DNA of 64,000 bases, taken from assembly GCF_013131805.1 (NCBI RefSeq), contig NZ_JABJRC010000002.1, positions 868,001-932,000 on the forward strand, given 5' to 3'. Under the pieces are notes generated by a model that was given only the letters and a program-made list of their open reading frames with translations, did no database searches and had not been told where the DNA came from. The translations under genes were made by a program, and so were the position numbers. Below are positions 42,784 through 53,741 of this stretch, one piece after another; the stretch's first letter is position 1, and each line of letters starts with the position of its first letter. The stretch is from Kribbella sandramycini (GTDB lineage Bacteria; Actinomycetota; Actinomycetes; Propionibacteriales; Kribbellaceae).

Positions 42784-42806
42784 ACTATATGCAAGTAACC
42801 ACTTGC
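42784..42806 (-). promoter_or_regulatory. ArsR promoter with 6-4-6 operator
   Basis: On the minus strand a TATAGT -10 box lies at 42789-42784. Just upstream GCAAGT (42791-42796) and ACTTGC (42801-42806) form a perfect inverted repeat with a 4-bp centre, placed where bound repressor would block the promoter. Confidence 0.7.
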
Positions 42807-43099
42807 CTATCAAGCTCGCTGTCCGCACGAACGACAGGAAGTACCAGCCCGAACCGGCCGATCGCCTCGGCCGCCAAGCAGGCCGCCGCGGCGCTGTACA
42901 CATCTACGTCCTGTCGTTGCAGTTGGCACCGAGGCGCTGCCTGCGCTCCGGCCGGTCCGAGCTGGTAGACCCGCTTGCCCGAGTTTGTGGCAGCGCTAAC
43001 GACATGAGGTGGTGGGCTGCGGGGCGTCCGAATGTGGCTGGGCACGCGGGAGCGGGGCGGATGCGTAGGCGACTATGTCCTGTCGTTACCGTCGTTCGC
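42807..43099. other. Intergenic region, no gene recognised
   Basis: Between the operator and the gene remnant I see no RNA gene, no strong RBS and no homologue. GTCCTGTCGTT occurs twice (about 42909 and 43077). It is likely debris next to the truncated gene. Confidence 0.5.
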
Positions 43100-43354
43100 A
43101 TGGACGTGGAGTTGCTGGTTGGGGCGTCGGCGGAGTTCGAGCGGGTGGTGGGCGAGTATCCGGCGGACGGGTGGGGGTTGCGGACGCCGTGTGCGGTGGA
43201 TGCGCGGGAGTTGGTGGAGCACGTCGAGGAGGGGAACTGGTTTGCCGTGGCGGTTCTCGGGGGTGCGAGTGCGGTGGGTGCAGGGGCGGCTTTTGGGGGT
43301 GTTTGGCCGTTGAGCGTGATGGAATCGCGCGCGTGGGCATTCTGGTGCTGTTGA
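43100..43354 (+). pseudogene. Truncated TIGR03086/DinB-like mycothiol-dependent protein remnant
   Basis: From ATG 43100 the first 67 residues match the N-terminus of TIGR03086-type DinB proteins (LRTPCAVDARELVEHV and NWFAVAVLGGASA), then a frame break gives a short unrelated tail (SRAWAFWCC) before a stop. Family members are about 180-200 residues, so about two thirds is missing. Downstream the next gene is unrelated. Confidence 0.65.
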
Positions 43355-43762
43355 TGGTGGTTGTGGCGGGGATGGCGCTTTGGGGGTTGGTGCCGACGAT
43401 TGTCGGGCTGATCAAGAGGGAGGGGCGGACGGTTTGCCGGGGGTTGGCGCGGCTTTGTGGGTTGGTGGCCGTGGGTGGGTATGGGTACGGCCTCCTGATG
43501 GTTGAGCTGGAGGCGAGTGAGTCGTCGGGTGGGGCCGGGTCGTGGCCGCCGCAGGCGTGCGAGCAGGTGGGGCCGATGTTTGCGGAGCGGGTTGTCGAGT
43601 TCAAGAAGAGCTATTTGCCGCTGCGTTTCGACTGTGTTCTGGACGACGGCACGTGGTACTCGGGCGGCGTCGTACCGGATGGGCTGATGCCGGTGGTGCT
43701 GATCGCCGCTGCGGCCACAGTCGGGCTGACTGTGGCCGCGCGGTACGGGAAGGGTGCGGGGT

Positions 43763-46117
<2,355 letters not shown>

Positions 46118-46148
46118 ACGTCGAACTCCTGGGTGTCCGGGCGCCGGC

Positions 46149-46562
46149 TCAGGGCAGCTGGTTGATACGAACGTGGTTACCGGCCGGGTCGCGGAACGCG
46201 CAGTCTCGGACGCCGTACGGCTGGTCGGTCGGCTCCTGGATCACCTCGCCGCCGCCGGCGACGGCCTTCTCGAAGGTGGCATCCAGGTCCTTGCTGGCCA
46301 GCACCACGGTGGCGAAGGTGCCCTTGGCCATCATCTCGCGGATCATCTTCTGCTCGTCCTCGGTGATCCCGGGGTCGGCGAACGGCGGGTGCAGGACGAT
46401 CGAGGTGTCGGGCTGGCCGGCCGGGCCGATGGTGACCCAGCGCATCGCGCCGCCGCCGACGTCGTTGCGGACCTCGAAGTCGAGCAGGTCGCGGTAGAAC
46501 GCGATCGACTCGTCGGGGTCGTTGTGGGGCAGAAAGCTGTGGACGATCGTGATATCGGTCAT
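46149..46562 (-). CDS. VOC family protein
   Basis: 137 residues; SIAFYRDLLDFEVRNDVG and GGAMRWVTIGPAGQPDTSIVLHPP show a PhnB/glyoxalase-like fold, C-terminal YGVRDCAFRDPAGNHVRINQ. Located 5 bp after the AraC-type gene on the same strand, hence its presumed target. A UvrA gene 31 bp downstream is probably in the same direction. Confidence 0.88.
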   Translation of the reverse strand: MTDITIVHSFLPHNDPDESIAFYRDLLDFEVRNDVGGGAMRWVTIGPAGQPDTSIVLHPPFADPGITEDEQKMIREMMAKGTFATVVLASKDLDATFEKAVAGGGEVIQEPTDQPYGVRDCAFRDPAGNHVRINQLP

Positions 46563-46567
46563 GGCAA

Positions 46568-47017
46568 TCACAGTAGGTGCGGCGCGGCCTGGGGAGCTTC
46601 TTGATTCCTGATCGGTCTGGTCACGCGTTTGGCAACACACGCCGGCAGGCCCGCGGCCGCCTGGCTGACCTGCTCCTTGTAGGCGCTCGGCGACATCCCG
46701 ACCAGCTCGCTGAAGCGGGTGCTGAAGGTGCCGAGCGAGGAGCCGCCGACCGCGAAGCAGACCTCGGTCACGCTCAGCTCGCCGTGCCGCAGCAGCGCCA
46801 TCGCCCGCTCGACCCGCCGCGTCATCAGGTAGCTGTACGGGGACTCGCCGTACGCGCGCCGGAACTCGCGGCTGAGGTGGCCCGACGACATGTTCGCGCC
46901 GCGGGCGAGCGCATCGACATCCAGCGGCTGCGCGTACTCGCGGTCGATCCGGTCCCGCACACGCCGCAACCGGGCCAGATCCGCCAGCCGCTGCTCCTCC
47001 GCCGATTTCCCCGCCAT
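46568..47017 (-). CDS. AraC-type transcriptional regulator (single HTH domain)
   Basis: 149 residues: the two AraC HTHs LDVDALARGANMSSGHLSREFRRAYGESPYSYL and LSVTEVCFAVGGSSLGTFSTRFSELVGMSPSAY with no sensor domain, then a 35-residue tail. Such MarA/SoxS-like proteins commonly regulate the VOC gene next to them. 62 bp lie between its start and the divergent ASCH-VOC gene. Confidence 0.9.
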   Translation of the reverse strand: MAGKSAEEQRLADLARLRRVRDRIDREYAQPLDVDALARGANMSSGHLSREFRRAYGESPYSYLMTRRVERAMALLRHGELSVTEVCFAVGGSSLGTFSTRFSELVGMSPSAYKEQVSQAAAGLPACVAKRVTRPIRNQEAPQAAPHLL

Positions 47018-47079
47018 ACCCACGATCCTGTCACGAGCCTCGGACCTTTCCCAGTACCTCGTTCTGACAGGGTGGGGCC

Positions 47080-47811
47080 ATGGGTATCCAGGAGCTGCGA
47101 TTCCGCGCGTCACATCTGCCCGCCGTCCTGAATGGCAGTAAGCGGATCACGATGCGCTTCCAGGACCCGGTGGAGGTCGGCCCGGCGATGCTGGTGTTCG
47201 AGTCGACGCCCGAGGTCAGAGTGCCCGGGCGGATCACCTCGGCGGTGGCCAAGACCGTTGCCACCGTCGGCGACGTCGAGGCGCGCGAAGACGGCTTTCC
47301 GGACGCTGCCGGCGTACTGGGCGGGCTGCGCGACTACTACCCCGAGCTGACTGCGGACGACGAGTTGGTGATCGTGCGCTTCGACGTCGAGCAGGTGTCC
47401 CGTCCGCAGCGCATGCACACCGCGCTGGACGCCGAGGACGCGCGGGCGCTGGCCGAGTTCTACCGTCAGCTCCTCGGGCTGCAGTACCGCCCCGGCGACG
47501 AACCGCCGGCAGACGGGACGCCGGACGACGCCGACTGGCTCGTCCTCGTCGACGCGGACGGACACCGGCAGCTCGCGATCCAGCGCACCGACGTCCTCCC
47601 CCGGTCGACCTGGCCGTCGACCGAGGTTCCGATGCAGATGCACCTGGACTTCGCCGTACCGACCGCTGCGGCGCTGGAGCTGCACCGGGAGCACGCCGTC
47701 CAGCTCGGAGCGCAGGTGTTGTGGGACCGGACGCAGGTAGAGTCCGAGCCCTTGTACGTGCTGGCCGATCCGGCCGGCCATCCGTTCTGTCTATTAGTGG
47801 GGGCGCCGTGA
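47080..47811 (+). CDS. ASCH-like domain fused to VOC domain
   Basis: 243 residues. Residues 1-105 look like an ASCH/PUA-fold domain (HLPAVLNGSKRITMRFQDPVEVG, GRITSAVAK, DYYPELTADDELVIVRFDV), with the GxKxxTxR motif. Residues 112-243 form a glyoxalase-like VOC domain (MHTALDAEDARALAEFYRQLLGLQY ... ADPAGHPFCLLVG). ASCH domains bind RNA or hydrolyse N4-acetylcytidine. The combined function is unknown. The GTG of the hydrolase overlaps its stop by 4 bp. Confidence 0.8.
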   Translation: MGIQELRFRASHLPAVLNGSKRITMRFQDPVEVGPAMLVFESTPEVRVPGRITSAVAKTVATVGDVEAREDGFPDAAGVLGGLRDYYPELTADDELVIVRFDVEQVSRPQRMHTALDAEDARALAEFYRQLLGLQYRPGDEPPADGTPDDADWLVLVDADGHRQLAIQRTDVLPRSTWPSTEVPMQMHLDFAVPTAAALELHREHAVQLGAQVLWDRTQVESEPLYVLADPAGHPFCLLVGAP

Positions 47812-48596
47812 GCAAGGAAACCGGGTACGCAGACGTCAACGGCCTGCGGATGTACTACGAGCTGCACGGCTCAGGCGGCACGCCGCTGCTGTTGCTGCAC
47901 GGCGGGCTGTTCAACATCGACCTCCAGTTCGGCCCGCTGCTGCCGGGGCTGTCCGAAGGGCGCCGCGTCATCGCGACCGACTTCCAGGGCCACGGGTACA
48001 CCAACGACATCGATCGCCCGCTCGGCACCGCCGATCTGACCTCCGACGTCGTCGGTCTGCTGCAGACGCTCGACGTACCGCAGGTCGACGTCTTCGGCTT
48101 CAGCGTCGGCGGCGCCGTCGCGCTCAAGCTGGCCGTCGAGCACCCGGAGCTGATCCGCAAGGCCGTCATCTCCTCGGTGTCGTTCCGGCCCGAGGGCGAC
48201 CGCCCGGAGAACTCCGCCGTCGGCGAGATGAAGGTCGAGATGATCGCCGGTACGCCGATGGAGTCCGACTACCTCGCGAAGTCGCCGCACCCCGACCTCG
48301 ACCACCTGCAGACCCTCCTCACCAAACTCGGCGACTACGACCGCGGCGCCGACGGCTGGTCCGACGACGCCATCCGCGCCATCGCCGCCCCCACCCTGCT
48401 CACCGTCGGCGACTGCGACGCCGTCACCCTCGAGCACGCCGTCCGCTTCCTCCAGCTCCGCGGCGGCGACGTCAACGGCGACTTCGTCGGCGTCCCCACC
48501 TCCCAACTCGCCGTCTTCCCCGGCACCACCCACTTCAACGGCCTCGCCCGCACCACCCTCGTCCTCGACACCATCACCACCTTCCTCGACGGCTGA
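47808..48596 (+). CDS. Alpha/beta hydrolase
   Basis: 262 residues from GTG. Nucleophile elbow GFSVGG (Ser99), HGGLFNID oxyanion area, Asp in VGDCDAVTLEH and His in GTTHFNGLAR. Coupled with the ASCH-VOC gene by overlap. Substrate unknown. Confidence 0.88.
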   Translation: MSKETGYADVNGLRMYYELHGSGGTPLLLLHGGLFNIDLQFGPLLPGLSEGRRVIATDFQGHGYTNDIDRPLGTADLTSDVVGLLQTLDVPQVDVFGFSVGGAVALKLAVEHPELIRKAVISSVSFRPEGDRPENSAVGEMKVEMIAGTPMESDYLAKSPHPDLDHLQTLLTKLGDYDRGADGWSDDAIRAIAAPTLLTVGDCDAVTLEHAVRFLQLRGGDVNGDFVGVPTSQLAVFPGTTHFNGLARTTLVLDTITTFLDG

Positions 48597-48600
48597 CCGC

Positions 48601-49041
48601 GTGTTTCGCGAGGCGGGGCCGGCGGATTTTGACGGGGTGATGCGGCTCTACCGGCACCTGCATCCGGCGGACGAGGCGCCGGATGCAGGGCAGGCGCGGG
48701 TGGTGTACGACGAGATCATGCGGACGCCGGGGATGCGGCTGTATGTGATCGAGGACGGCGGCGGGCTCGTGGCGACGACGTACCTGAACCTGGTGCCGAA
48801 CCTGTCGCGCGGGCTGCGGCCGTACGGCGTCGTCGAGAACGTCGTGGTGGACCAGGGGCGCCGTGGGACCGGGGTGGGTAAGGCGGTGATGGCCGGGACG
48901 TTGCGCGCGGCGTGGGACTTCGGCTGTTACAAGGTGATGCTGCTGACCGGGTCGCGGCGGGAGTCGACGCACGGGTTCTATCGGGCGTGTGGGTTCTCGG
49001 GGGACGCGAAGTTCGGGTTCGTCGCGCGACCGGGGAGGTGA
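48601..49041 (+). CDS. GNAT N-acetyltransferase
   Basis: 146 residues from GTG 48601, four bases after the hydrolase stop. VVDQGRRGTGVGKAVMAGTL and the tail GSRRESTHGFYRACGF are typical. The operon of ASCH-VOC, hydrolase and GNAT looks like a small modification or detoxification unit, but no substrate is suggested. Confidence 0.85.
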   Translation: MFREAGPADFDGVMRLYRHLHPADEAPDAGQARVVYDEIMRTPGMRLYVIEDGGGLVATTYLNLVPNLSRGLRPYGVVENVVVDQGRRGTGVGKAVMAGTLRAAWDFGCYKVMLLTGSRRESTHGFYRACGFSGDAKFGFVARPGR

Positions 49042-49150
49042 GGTTGGGAGGAATGGGCAAGGGGTGGGGAGGAATGGTCTGAGGGTTCTGCTTGGTGCGG
49101 GATGTACTTGAGGTAGTCGCTGACCGCAACTGAGTAGGAGATAGAGGATC

Positions 49151-49915
49151 ATGCAGATTGCCGTTATCACTGGCGGGAGCTCCGGGATCGGGCAGGCCGC
49201 GGCGTACGAGGTCGCGAAGCGCGGGGTGGGGGTGATCCTCACGTATCACGGGAGCGCGGAGCGGGGGCTGGAGACGGCCGAGCGGATCGAGAAGGACGGC
49301 GGGACGGCGGTCGCGCTGCAGCTCGATGTGAGCAGCCAGGGAGCGCTCTCCGGTTTCCGGGAGGCGGTGTCGGCGGCGCTGCGGGAGCGGTGGGGCCGGG
49401 ACTCGTTCGACTTCCTGGTGAACAACGCGGGCGTCGGGCAGGGGCCGGTGCCGTTCGAGGAGACGAGCGAGGAGCTGTTCGACCAGATGGTCGGCGTCCA
49501 CCTGAAGGGGCCGTACTTCCTCACCCAAAGTCTGCTCCCGCTGATGACGGACGGCGGCGCGGTCGTGTTCACCACCAGTTCGGCCGGGTTGCTGAGCTCG
49601 CAGCCGTCGCCCGGGTACTCGGTCTACGGGAGCGTGAAGGGCGCGCAGGTGGTGCTGACGCGGTATCTGGCCAAGGAGCTGAGCGCACGCGGCATCCGCG
49701 TGAACGCCGTCGCCCCCGGAGTCACCCGCACCCGCCTCGGCGGCGACGCCTTCGCTCAGCACCCCGAGCTGATCCCGCCCGTCGCGGCCGCCACGGCCCT
49801 CGGCCGCATCGGCGAGTCCGAGGACGTCGCCGCGATCATCGCCTTCCTGCTCTCCCCCGAAGCCGGCTGGCTGACCGCGCAGACGCTGGAAGCCTCCGGC
49901 GGCTACGGCCTCTGA
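49151..49915 (+). CDS. SDR-family oxidoreductase
   Basis: 254 residues. Nucleotide loop TGGSSGIGQAAA, NNAG motif LVNNAGVGQG, catalytic Ser (TTSSAGLLSS) and YSVYGSVKGAQ (Tyr-x3-Lys). A classical Rossmann NAD(P)H reductase of unknown substrate. GGAGATAGAGGATC precedes the ATG. Confidence 0.9.
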   Translation: MQIAVITGGSSGIGQAAAYEVAKRGVGVILTYHGSAERGLETAERIEKDGGTAVALQLDVSSQGALSGFREAVSAALRERWGRDSFDFLVNNAGVGQGPVPFEETSEELFDQMVGVHLKGPYFLTQSLLPLMTDGGAVVFTTSSAGLLSSQPSPGYSVYGSVKGAQVVLTRYLAKELSARGIRVNAVAPGVTRTRLGGDAFAQHPELIPPVAAATALGRIGESEDVAAIIAFLLSPEAGWLTAQTLEASGGYGL

Positions 49916-49962
49916 CCCAACAACGTGCCGCCGGGGCCGATCCACCCCGGCAGCACCCCCAC

Positions 49963-50907
49963 TCACTCCAGCCAGGTATCCCCCCAAGCCACTTTCCGCG
50001 CCGCGCGATAACCCGGCGCGGATTTGGCGATCACCGACCGCTGGTGCGCACCATCCGGCGTACAGAGGTCGAGCACAACCCGGCCCTTGGGCCTCGCCGG
50101 TCTGCGGAGGATGCGAGCGACGGCGTCCCTCCTCGGCGCCCGCGTCGCGACCAGATAGCTGAACTTCTCGTCCTCGAAGTTCCGCGTCGCCTCCTTCAGT
50201 CGCCGGTGCAACTCGGTCCTCGGTAGCCGGACCGCGAAGTGGCACCAGTCCGGCCCGCTGAGCGGGCAAGCCAGCTGATGCGCGCACGGCGCAGCGATCG
50301 TGAAGCCGTGCCCGATCAGCCGATCACGGGCCTCCAGCAGTACGCCATGACTTCGCGGCGTCCCCGGCTCGACGAGGACGACGGCCGTCGCAGCAGCCGC
50401 GGCCAGATCGAGGACGGTACGCCGGGTGTCGGCCGCCAACTCGTTCAGCACGTAGGCCGCGGTGATCAGATCCACCGGGCCGGAGCCCGTCCACTGACGT
50501 AGATCGCCAGCCGTCCAAACCGCCTGGACGACTGAGCCCTTCACCAGCCGTCGGCCGAGGTGGATCGCGGCGGGCACACGTTCGAGAACCTCGGTGCGCA
50601 CAGTCGGCCAGATCGACTGCGCCGCCCAGGCCGCGGCCCCGGTACCACCACCTAGATCCAGGTGGGTCGAGACGCGGCCGACGCGGTGAGCGGCGACCCG
50701 GAGAGCGCTCTCGGTGGCCTGATAGGTCGCCGGCATCCGGACGGCGGCGTACGCGAGGCAGTCGAGGTCGTCGCGAAGCGCCGGGTCACCCTCGGCGAAG
50801 GTAGCTTCTCGGTAGCGGGTGGACAGATCCGCGAAGCGGGCCCGAAGTACGTCGTGGTCGACGCCTCTCAGGGCGTGCAGCAGTGCAGTAGGTAGTGCGG
50901 AGGACAT
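49963..50907 (-). CDS. Rsm22-family small ribosomal subunit methyltransferase-like protein
   Basis: 314 residues, SAM fold with GGGTGAAAWAA at 86-96 and LDLGGGTG, followed by CAHQLACPLSGPDWCHFAVRLPR, which resembles the Cys-rich Fe-S/zinc motif of Rsm22/METTL17. Members act on the small ribosomal subunit or its assembly. The gene is preceded by a strong-RBS leader ORF and hairpins. Start ATG 50907 has GGAG 7 nt upstream. Divergent from an ECF sigma gene. Confidence 0.85.
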   Translation of the reverse strand: MSSALPTALLHALRGVDHDVLRARFADLSTRYREATFAEGDPALRDDLDCLAYAAVRMPATYQATESALRVAAHRVGRVSTHLDLGGGTGAAAWAAQSIWPTVRTEVLERVPAAIHLGRRLVKGSVVQAVWTAGDLRQWTGSGPVDLITAAYVLNELAADTRRTVLDLAAAAATAVVLVEPGTPRSHGVLLEARDRLIGHGFTIAAPCAHQLACPLSGPDWCHFAVRLPRTELHRRLKEATRNFEDEKFSYLVATRAPRRDAVARILRRPARPKGRVVLDLCTPDGAHQRSVIAKSAPGYRAARKVAWGDTWLE

Positions 50908-51002
50908 GCAGAGACTCCGGTTCGGTCGGCACGGGTGCGCCAGGGCGCACGAAACGCGCGGCCTGGGCCGCGACGCGCCAACCGGTCCTGAGGTTCAGGC
51001 CG
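50908..51002 (-). promoter_or_regulatory. Structured leader between leader ORF and Rsm22 gene
   Basis: Two exact 7-bp stems lie here: CGCGGCC (50957-50963) with GGCCGCG (50966-50972) and GTGCGCC (50935-50941) with GGCGCAC (50944-50950). AACCGG (50980-50985) can pair with CCGGTT (50917-50922), which overlaps the Rsm22 GGAG. The layout could allow alternative folding upon ribosome stalling. Confidence 0.45.
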
Positions 51003-51059
51003 TCAGTGGACGGCCGGGCAGGAGGAGTTGGCACGGAACCGAGTCGCCATGCAAACCAT
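51003..51059 (-). CDS. 18-residue leader peptide upstream of Rsm22 gene
   Basis: ATG at 51059 with AGGAGG 6 nt upstream encodes MVCMATRFRANSSCPAVH and ends with TGA at 51003. The SD is the strongest in the locus. The ORF lies wholly in the intergenic space and reads toward Rsm22, 95 nt away. A regulatory peptide that stalls ribosomes is an inference. Confidence 0.55.
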   Translation of the reverse strand: MVCMATRFRANSSCPAVH

Positions 51060-51208
51060 GAGTCACCTCCTGGGACGCCGCCCTCACGGCAGCTCAGCAC
51101 GCACTTTAGTCAGCCGGCCGCACCTGCGCTCGGAATTTGTGGGGCCGGAGTGCAACCGATCGGGTGGGCCGATTGTCGTGGGGGTGACAAACGAACTCGG
51201 AGGGGCTG

Positions 51209-51715
51209 ATGGACGACGAACGGCTGCGGGAGCTGTACGAGGGCTGCTACGGGCGGCTGATCGGGCAACTGTTTGCTGTTTGCGGCGATCTCGCTGAGGC
51301 GGAGGACGTCGTCCAGGAGGCCTTTGTGCAGGGGCTGACCAAACGGCGCCAGCTCGGGCAGGTGGACAACCCGGAGGCCTGGCTGCGGACAATCGCGCTC
51401 AACGTGGCCCGGAACAGGTTCCGCCGAACTGTGCGGCTCCGGCAGTTGTTGCGGCTTCAGCCACGGCCGGTGACGCTGCCTGGGCTGTCGCCGGACCGGA
51501 TCGCCCTGGTCGACGCCTTGCGGCGGCTGCCGCTGGACCAGCGTGAGGCGATCGCGTTGCGGCACATCGCGGACCTGTCGGTCCGCGAGATCGCCGAGAC
51601 CCTCGGCATCCCGGAGGGCACCGTGAAGGCTCGGCTCAGCCGCGGCCGGCAGCGCCTGGCACCCCTCGTCCACGAGTTCGTCGACGACCCCCAGACGGAG
51701 GAACACCATGTCTGA
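51209..51715 (+). CDS. ECF RNA polymerase sigma factor (SigE-like)
   Basis: 168 residues. Region 2 (LFAVCGDLAEAEDVVQEAFVQGLTKRR, then NPEAWLRTIALNVARNRFRR), region 4 (LDQREAIALRHIADLSVREIAETLGIPEGTVKARLSRGRQRL). GGAGGGGCTG precedes the ATG. The next gene overlaps its stop by 8 bp, and encodes a membrane protein that is the probable anti-sigma factor. Confidence 0.9.
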   Translation: MDDERLRELYEGCYGRLIGQLFAVCGDLAEAEDVVQEAFVQGLTKRRQLGQVDNPEAWLRTIALNVARNRFRRTVRLRQLLRLQPRPVTLPGLSPDRIALVDALRRLPLDQREAIALRHIADLSVREIAETLGIPEGTVKARLSRGRQRLAPLVHEFVDDPQTEEHHV

Positions 51716-52931
51716 GCTGAAAGATCTCGCCTGGCAGGCGCAGAGCCAGTCTCCGCCGCCGGAACTCGAGACGCTCCTCGCCCGCAGCCGGGCCCGTGTC
51801 CGCCGGCGCCGGTTCGTCGCCGTCGCGGCGAGCCTGGCGGCGATCGCCGTACCGGCTGTCGTGGTGCTGAGCCAGCAGGAGCGCGACGTCACGCCGGACC
51901 CGGCGACCCTCGCCGTCCGCCCGCGCAGCGGCCATGAGCTGGCGCACTCACCGGATGCGCAGCTGGTCAGCGTCCTGCCGCTGGCCGGCGGGAACTGGGT
52001 CGCCCTGTGGAACCGCTGCCGCGCGCAGGACCCGGAGGAGGCGCCGGTCTGCTGGTCGACGATGGCGTTCAAGTCGGCGTCCGGTGTCGAGTTCACCGAA
52101 CCTGCGGACGACTTCCCTGTACTCGAGCCGCACGGCGACCTGACCTACGGCTTCCGCAACGTGCACGACGACGTGAAGAACCGGCGGCTGATCATCTTCG
52201 AGAATGGGCGGCCGATCGAGCGTCCGCTGACCGTCTCGGGGACGACGACCGCGGTCGGCGACGGGCTGATCCTCAACCTGGCCGGCAAGCTCGTGGTGGT
52301 CGACCCACGGACCGGCCGCGCGCAAGGGCTGGTACTGCCCGCGGACCTGGGTAGCCCGAATCGCTATCGGCACGACTCGACCGGCCGCTGGTGGCTGGTC
52401 AAGAACCGGAAGCTCGCCTGGACGGCGGACGGCCGGACCTGGACCCGGGAGTCGATCGCCACCAAGCAATCCTGGACAGACGCGTCCAGCCTCGACGGCC
52501 GCACCATCCTCCTGCACAACCACGACGACCCGTACAAGGGGACCGGCAGCTATCAGCGCTCCCGGGACAGCGGCAAGACCTGGGAGACGATTCAGGATCC
52601 GAACAAGTGGGTGCTCCAGTTCGAAGCCGTGTTCAACGACGGAACCGGACTGGTCACGGACATCACGCTCCGCAACGCCATCACGACCGGCTTGTACCGA
52701 ATCGCCGCGGACGGCGCGATCGGCGCCGAGTCGCAGACGCAGTACGCGCTGGGATCGATCGAAAGCCACGGCGACACCCTGGTCGGCTTGGTCGAAGGGC
52801 CTGCCATCACCTCCCCGAGCCCGGTGCCCACCGGCACCCCGACTCCCCTGCCGCCGACGCCCGAGCCGATCCGTAAGGTCGCCCTCAGCACCAACCGCGG
52901 CGTCGACTGGCAACTGTTCGAACCGCGCTGA
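51708..52931 (+). CDS. Membrane-anchored BNR/sortilin-like protein, probable sigma-regulating partner
   Basis: 407 residues. N-terminal cytoplasmic 34 residues (SPPPELETLLARSRARVRRRR), membrane span 35-54, then an extracytoplasmic beta-propeller-like domain (LILNLAGKLVVVDPRTG, DSTGRWWLVKNRKLAWTADGRTWTRESI, SRDSGKTWETI), ending with a Pro/Thr spacer. Likely an anti-sigma or sensor for the overlapping ECF factor; no ZAS motif is seen, so binding mode is unknown. Confidence 0.8.
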   Translation: MSELKDLAWQAQSQSPPPELETLLARSRARVRRRRFVAVAASLAAIAVPAVVVLSQQERDVTPDPATLAVRPRSGHELAHSPDAQLVSVLPLAGGNWVALWNRCRAQDPEEAPVCWSTMAFKSASGVEFTEPADDFPVLEPHGDLTYGFRNVHDDVKNRRLIIFENGRPIERPLTVSGTTTAVGDGLILNLAGKLVVVDPRTGRAQGLVLPADLGSPNRYRHDSTGRWWLVKNRKLAWTADGRTWTRESIATKQSWTDASSLDGRTILLHNHDDPYKGTGSYQRSRDSGKTWETIQDPNKWVLQFEAVFNDGTGLVTDITLRNAITTGLYRIAADGAIGAESQTQYALGSIESHGDTLVGLVEGPAITSPSPVPTGTPTPLPPTPEPIRKVALSTNRGVDWQLFEPR

Positions 52932-52937
52932 GCCGGC

Positions 52938-53612
52938 TCATCGCCCCTCGATCGTGCACACACAGGCCCGATTGCCCTGAGCGTCCGCCACGACGGTGAA
53001 CGACGGCTCGGTGTCGTCGGTGACGACGCCGCCGGCGGCCAGGACGGCGGCGATCCGGGCGGGTGCCAAGGCGATCGGCAGCCAGATGTCGAAGTGGAAG
53101 CGCTGGCGGGGCGCCTCGTGGGGTGTCGTCTGCTGGAACCACAGGTTCGGGGCGCAGTTGGTCGGGTCGACGACCTCGCCGTCGCGGTAGTTGGCCGCAT
53201 CGCCGGTGAGCAGGGCGGCCCAGAACGGGCCGATCTGATCGGCGTCCGCCGTGTCGAGGCCGAGCTCGCTCTGGAAGATGCCGGTGGGGTCGGGGCGTAG
53301 GCCGCGCTCGGCCGCTAGCGCGCTGATCTGCCGGGCGACGTCGACATCGAGCTGCGTGACCGACGGCCAACTCTGTTCGGCGCCGTCCGCGTCGCGATGG
53401 ACGGCGCCCGGCGTGACGAGCCGGACGTCGACGAACGTCGCGGTCACCCGGACGTCGAGCTCGTGGGCGCCCGCGAGCTTGCCCGCGGCTTGGGCGAAGC
53501 CGACACCGGCCGCGAATGAGCTGGCCAGGAACCGGGCATGCAGGGCCTGGGCGAGTTTGCTCCAGTCACTCAGTCCAGCCGCCTGAATCTCCTGCACCGT
53601 CAACATTTTCAT
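52938..53612 (-). CDS. Pterin-carbinolamine-dehydratase-like domain fused to VOC domain
   Basis: 224 residues. Residues 1-100 resemble PCD (LTVQEIQAAGLSDWSKLAQALHARF...FAQAAGKLAG, VTATFVDVRLVT). The catalytic HHP is replaced by AHELD, so activity is doubtful. Residues 105-224 are a glyoxalase-like domain (GIFQSELGLDTADADQIGPFWAALLTGD ... VVADAQGNRACVCTIE). Combination occurs in actinobacteria. Function unknown. Shares a divergent 129-bp region with the UMP-kinase-like gene. Confidence 0.82.
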   Translation of the reverse strand: MKMLTVQEIQAAGLSDWSKLAQALHARFLASSFAAGVGFAQAAGKLAGAHELDVRVTATFVDVRLVTPGAVHRDADGAEQSWPSVTQLDVDVARQISALAAERGLRPDPTGIFQSELGLDTADADQIGPFWAALLTGDAANYRDGEVVDPTNCAPNLWFQQTTPHEAPRQRFHFDIWLPIALAPARIAAVLAAGGVVTDDTEPSFTVVADAQGNRACVCTIEGR

Positions 53613-53741
53613 GTCGGACTCCCCACTGTTTCGCTTGTCAGCAGGCTAGAACGAGCCACCGACACTCTGTGCGCGCACCCGGTACCCGTCATCCGTGGTA
53701 GATCTTCTGACGGCCCGCCCGCCCACCGTGATCGGAGCAGC

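Noticed and set aside
42807..43099. Small ORFs in the intergenic region
   Set aside because: No RBS-supported start or homologue; frames are shadows of each other.
48716..50287. 523-codon minus frame across GNAT and SDR genes
   Set aside because: Antisense to two genes with conserved motifs; no domain seen.
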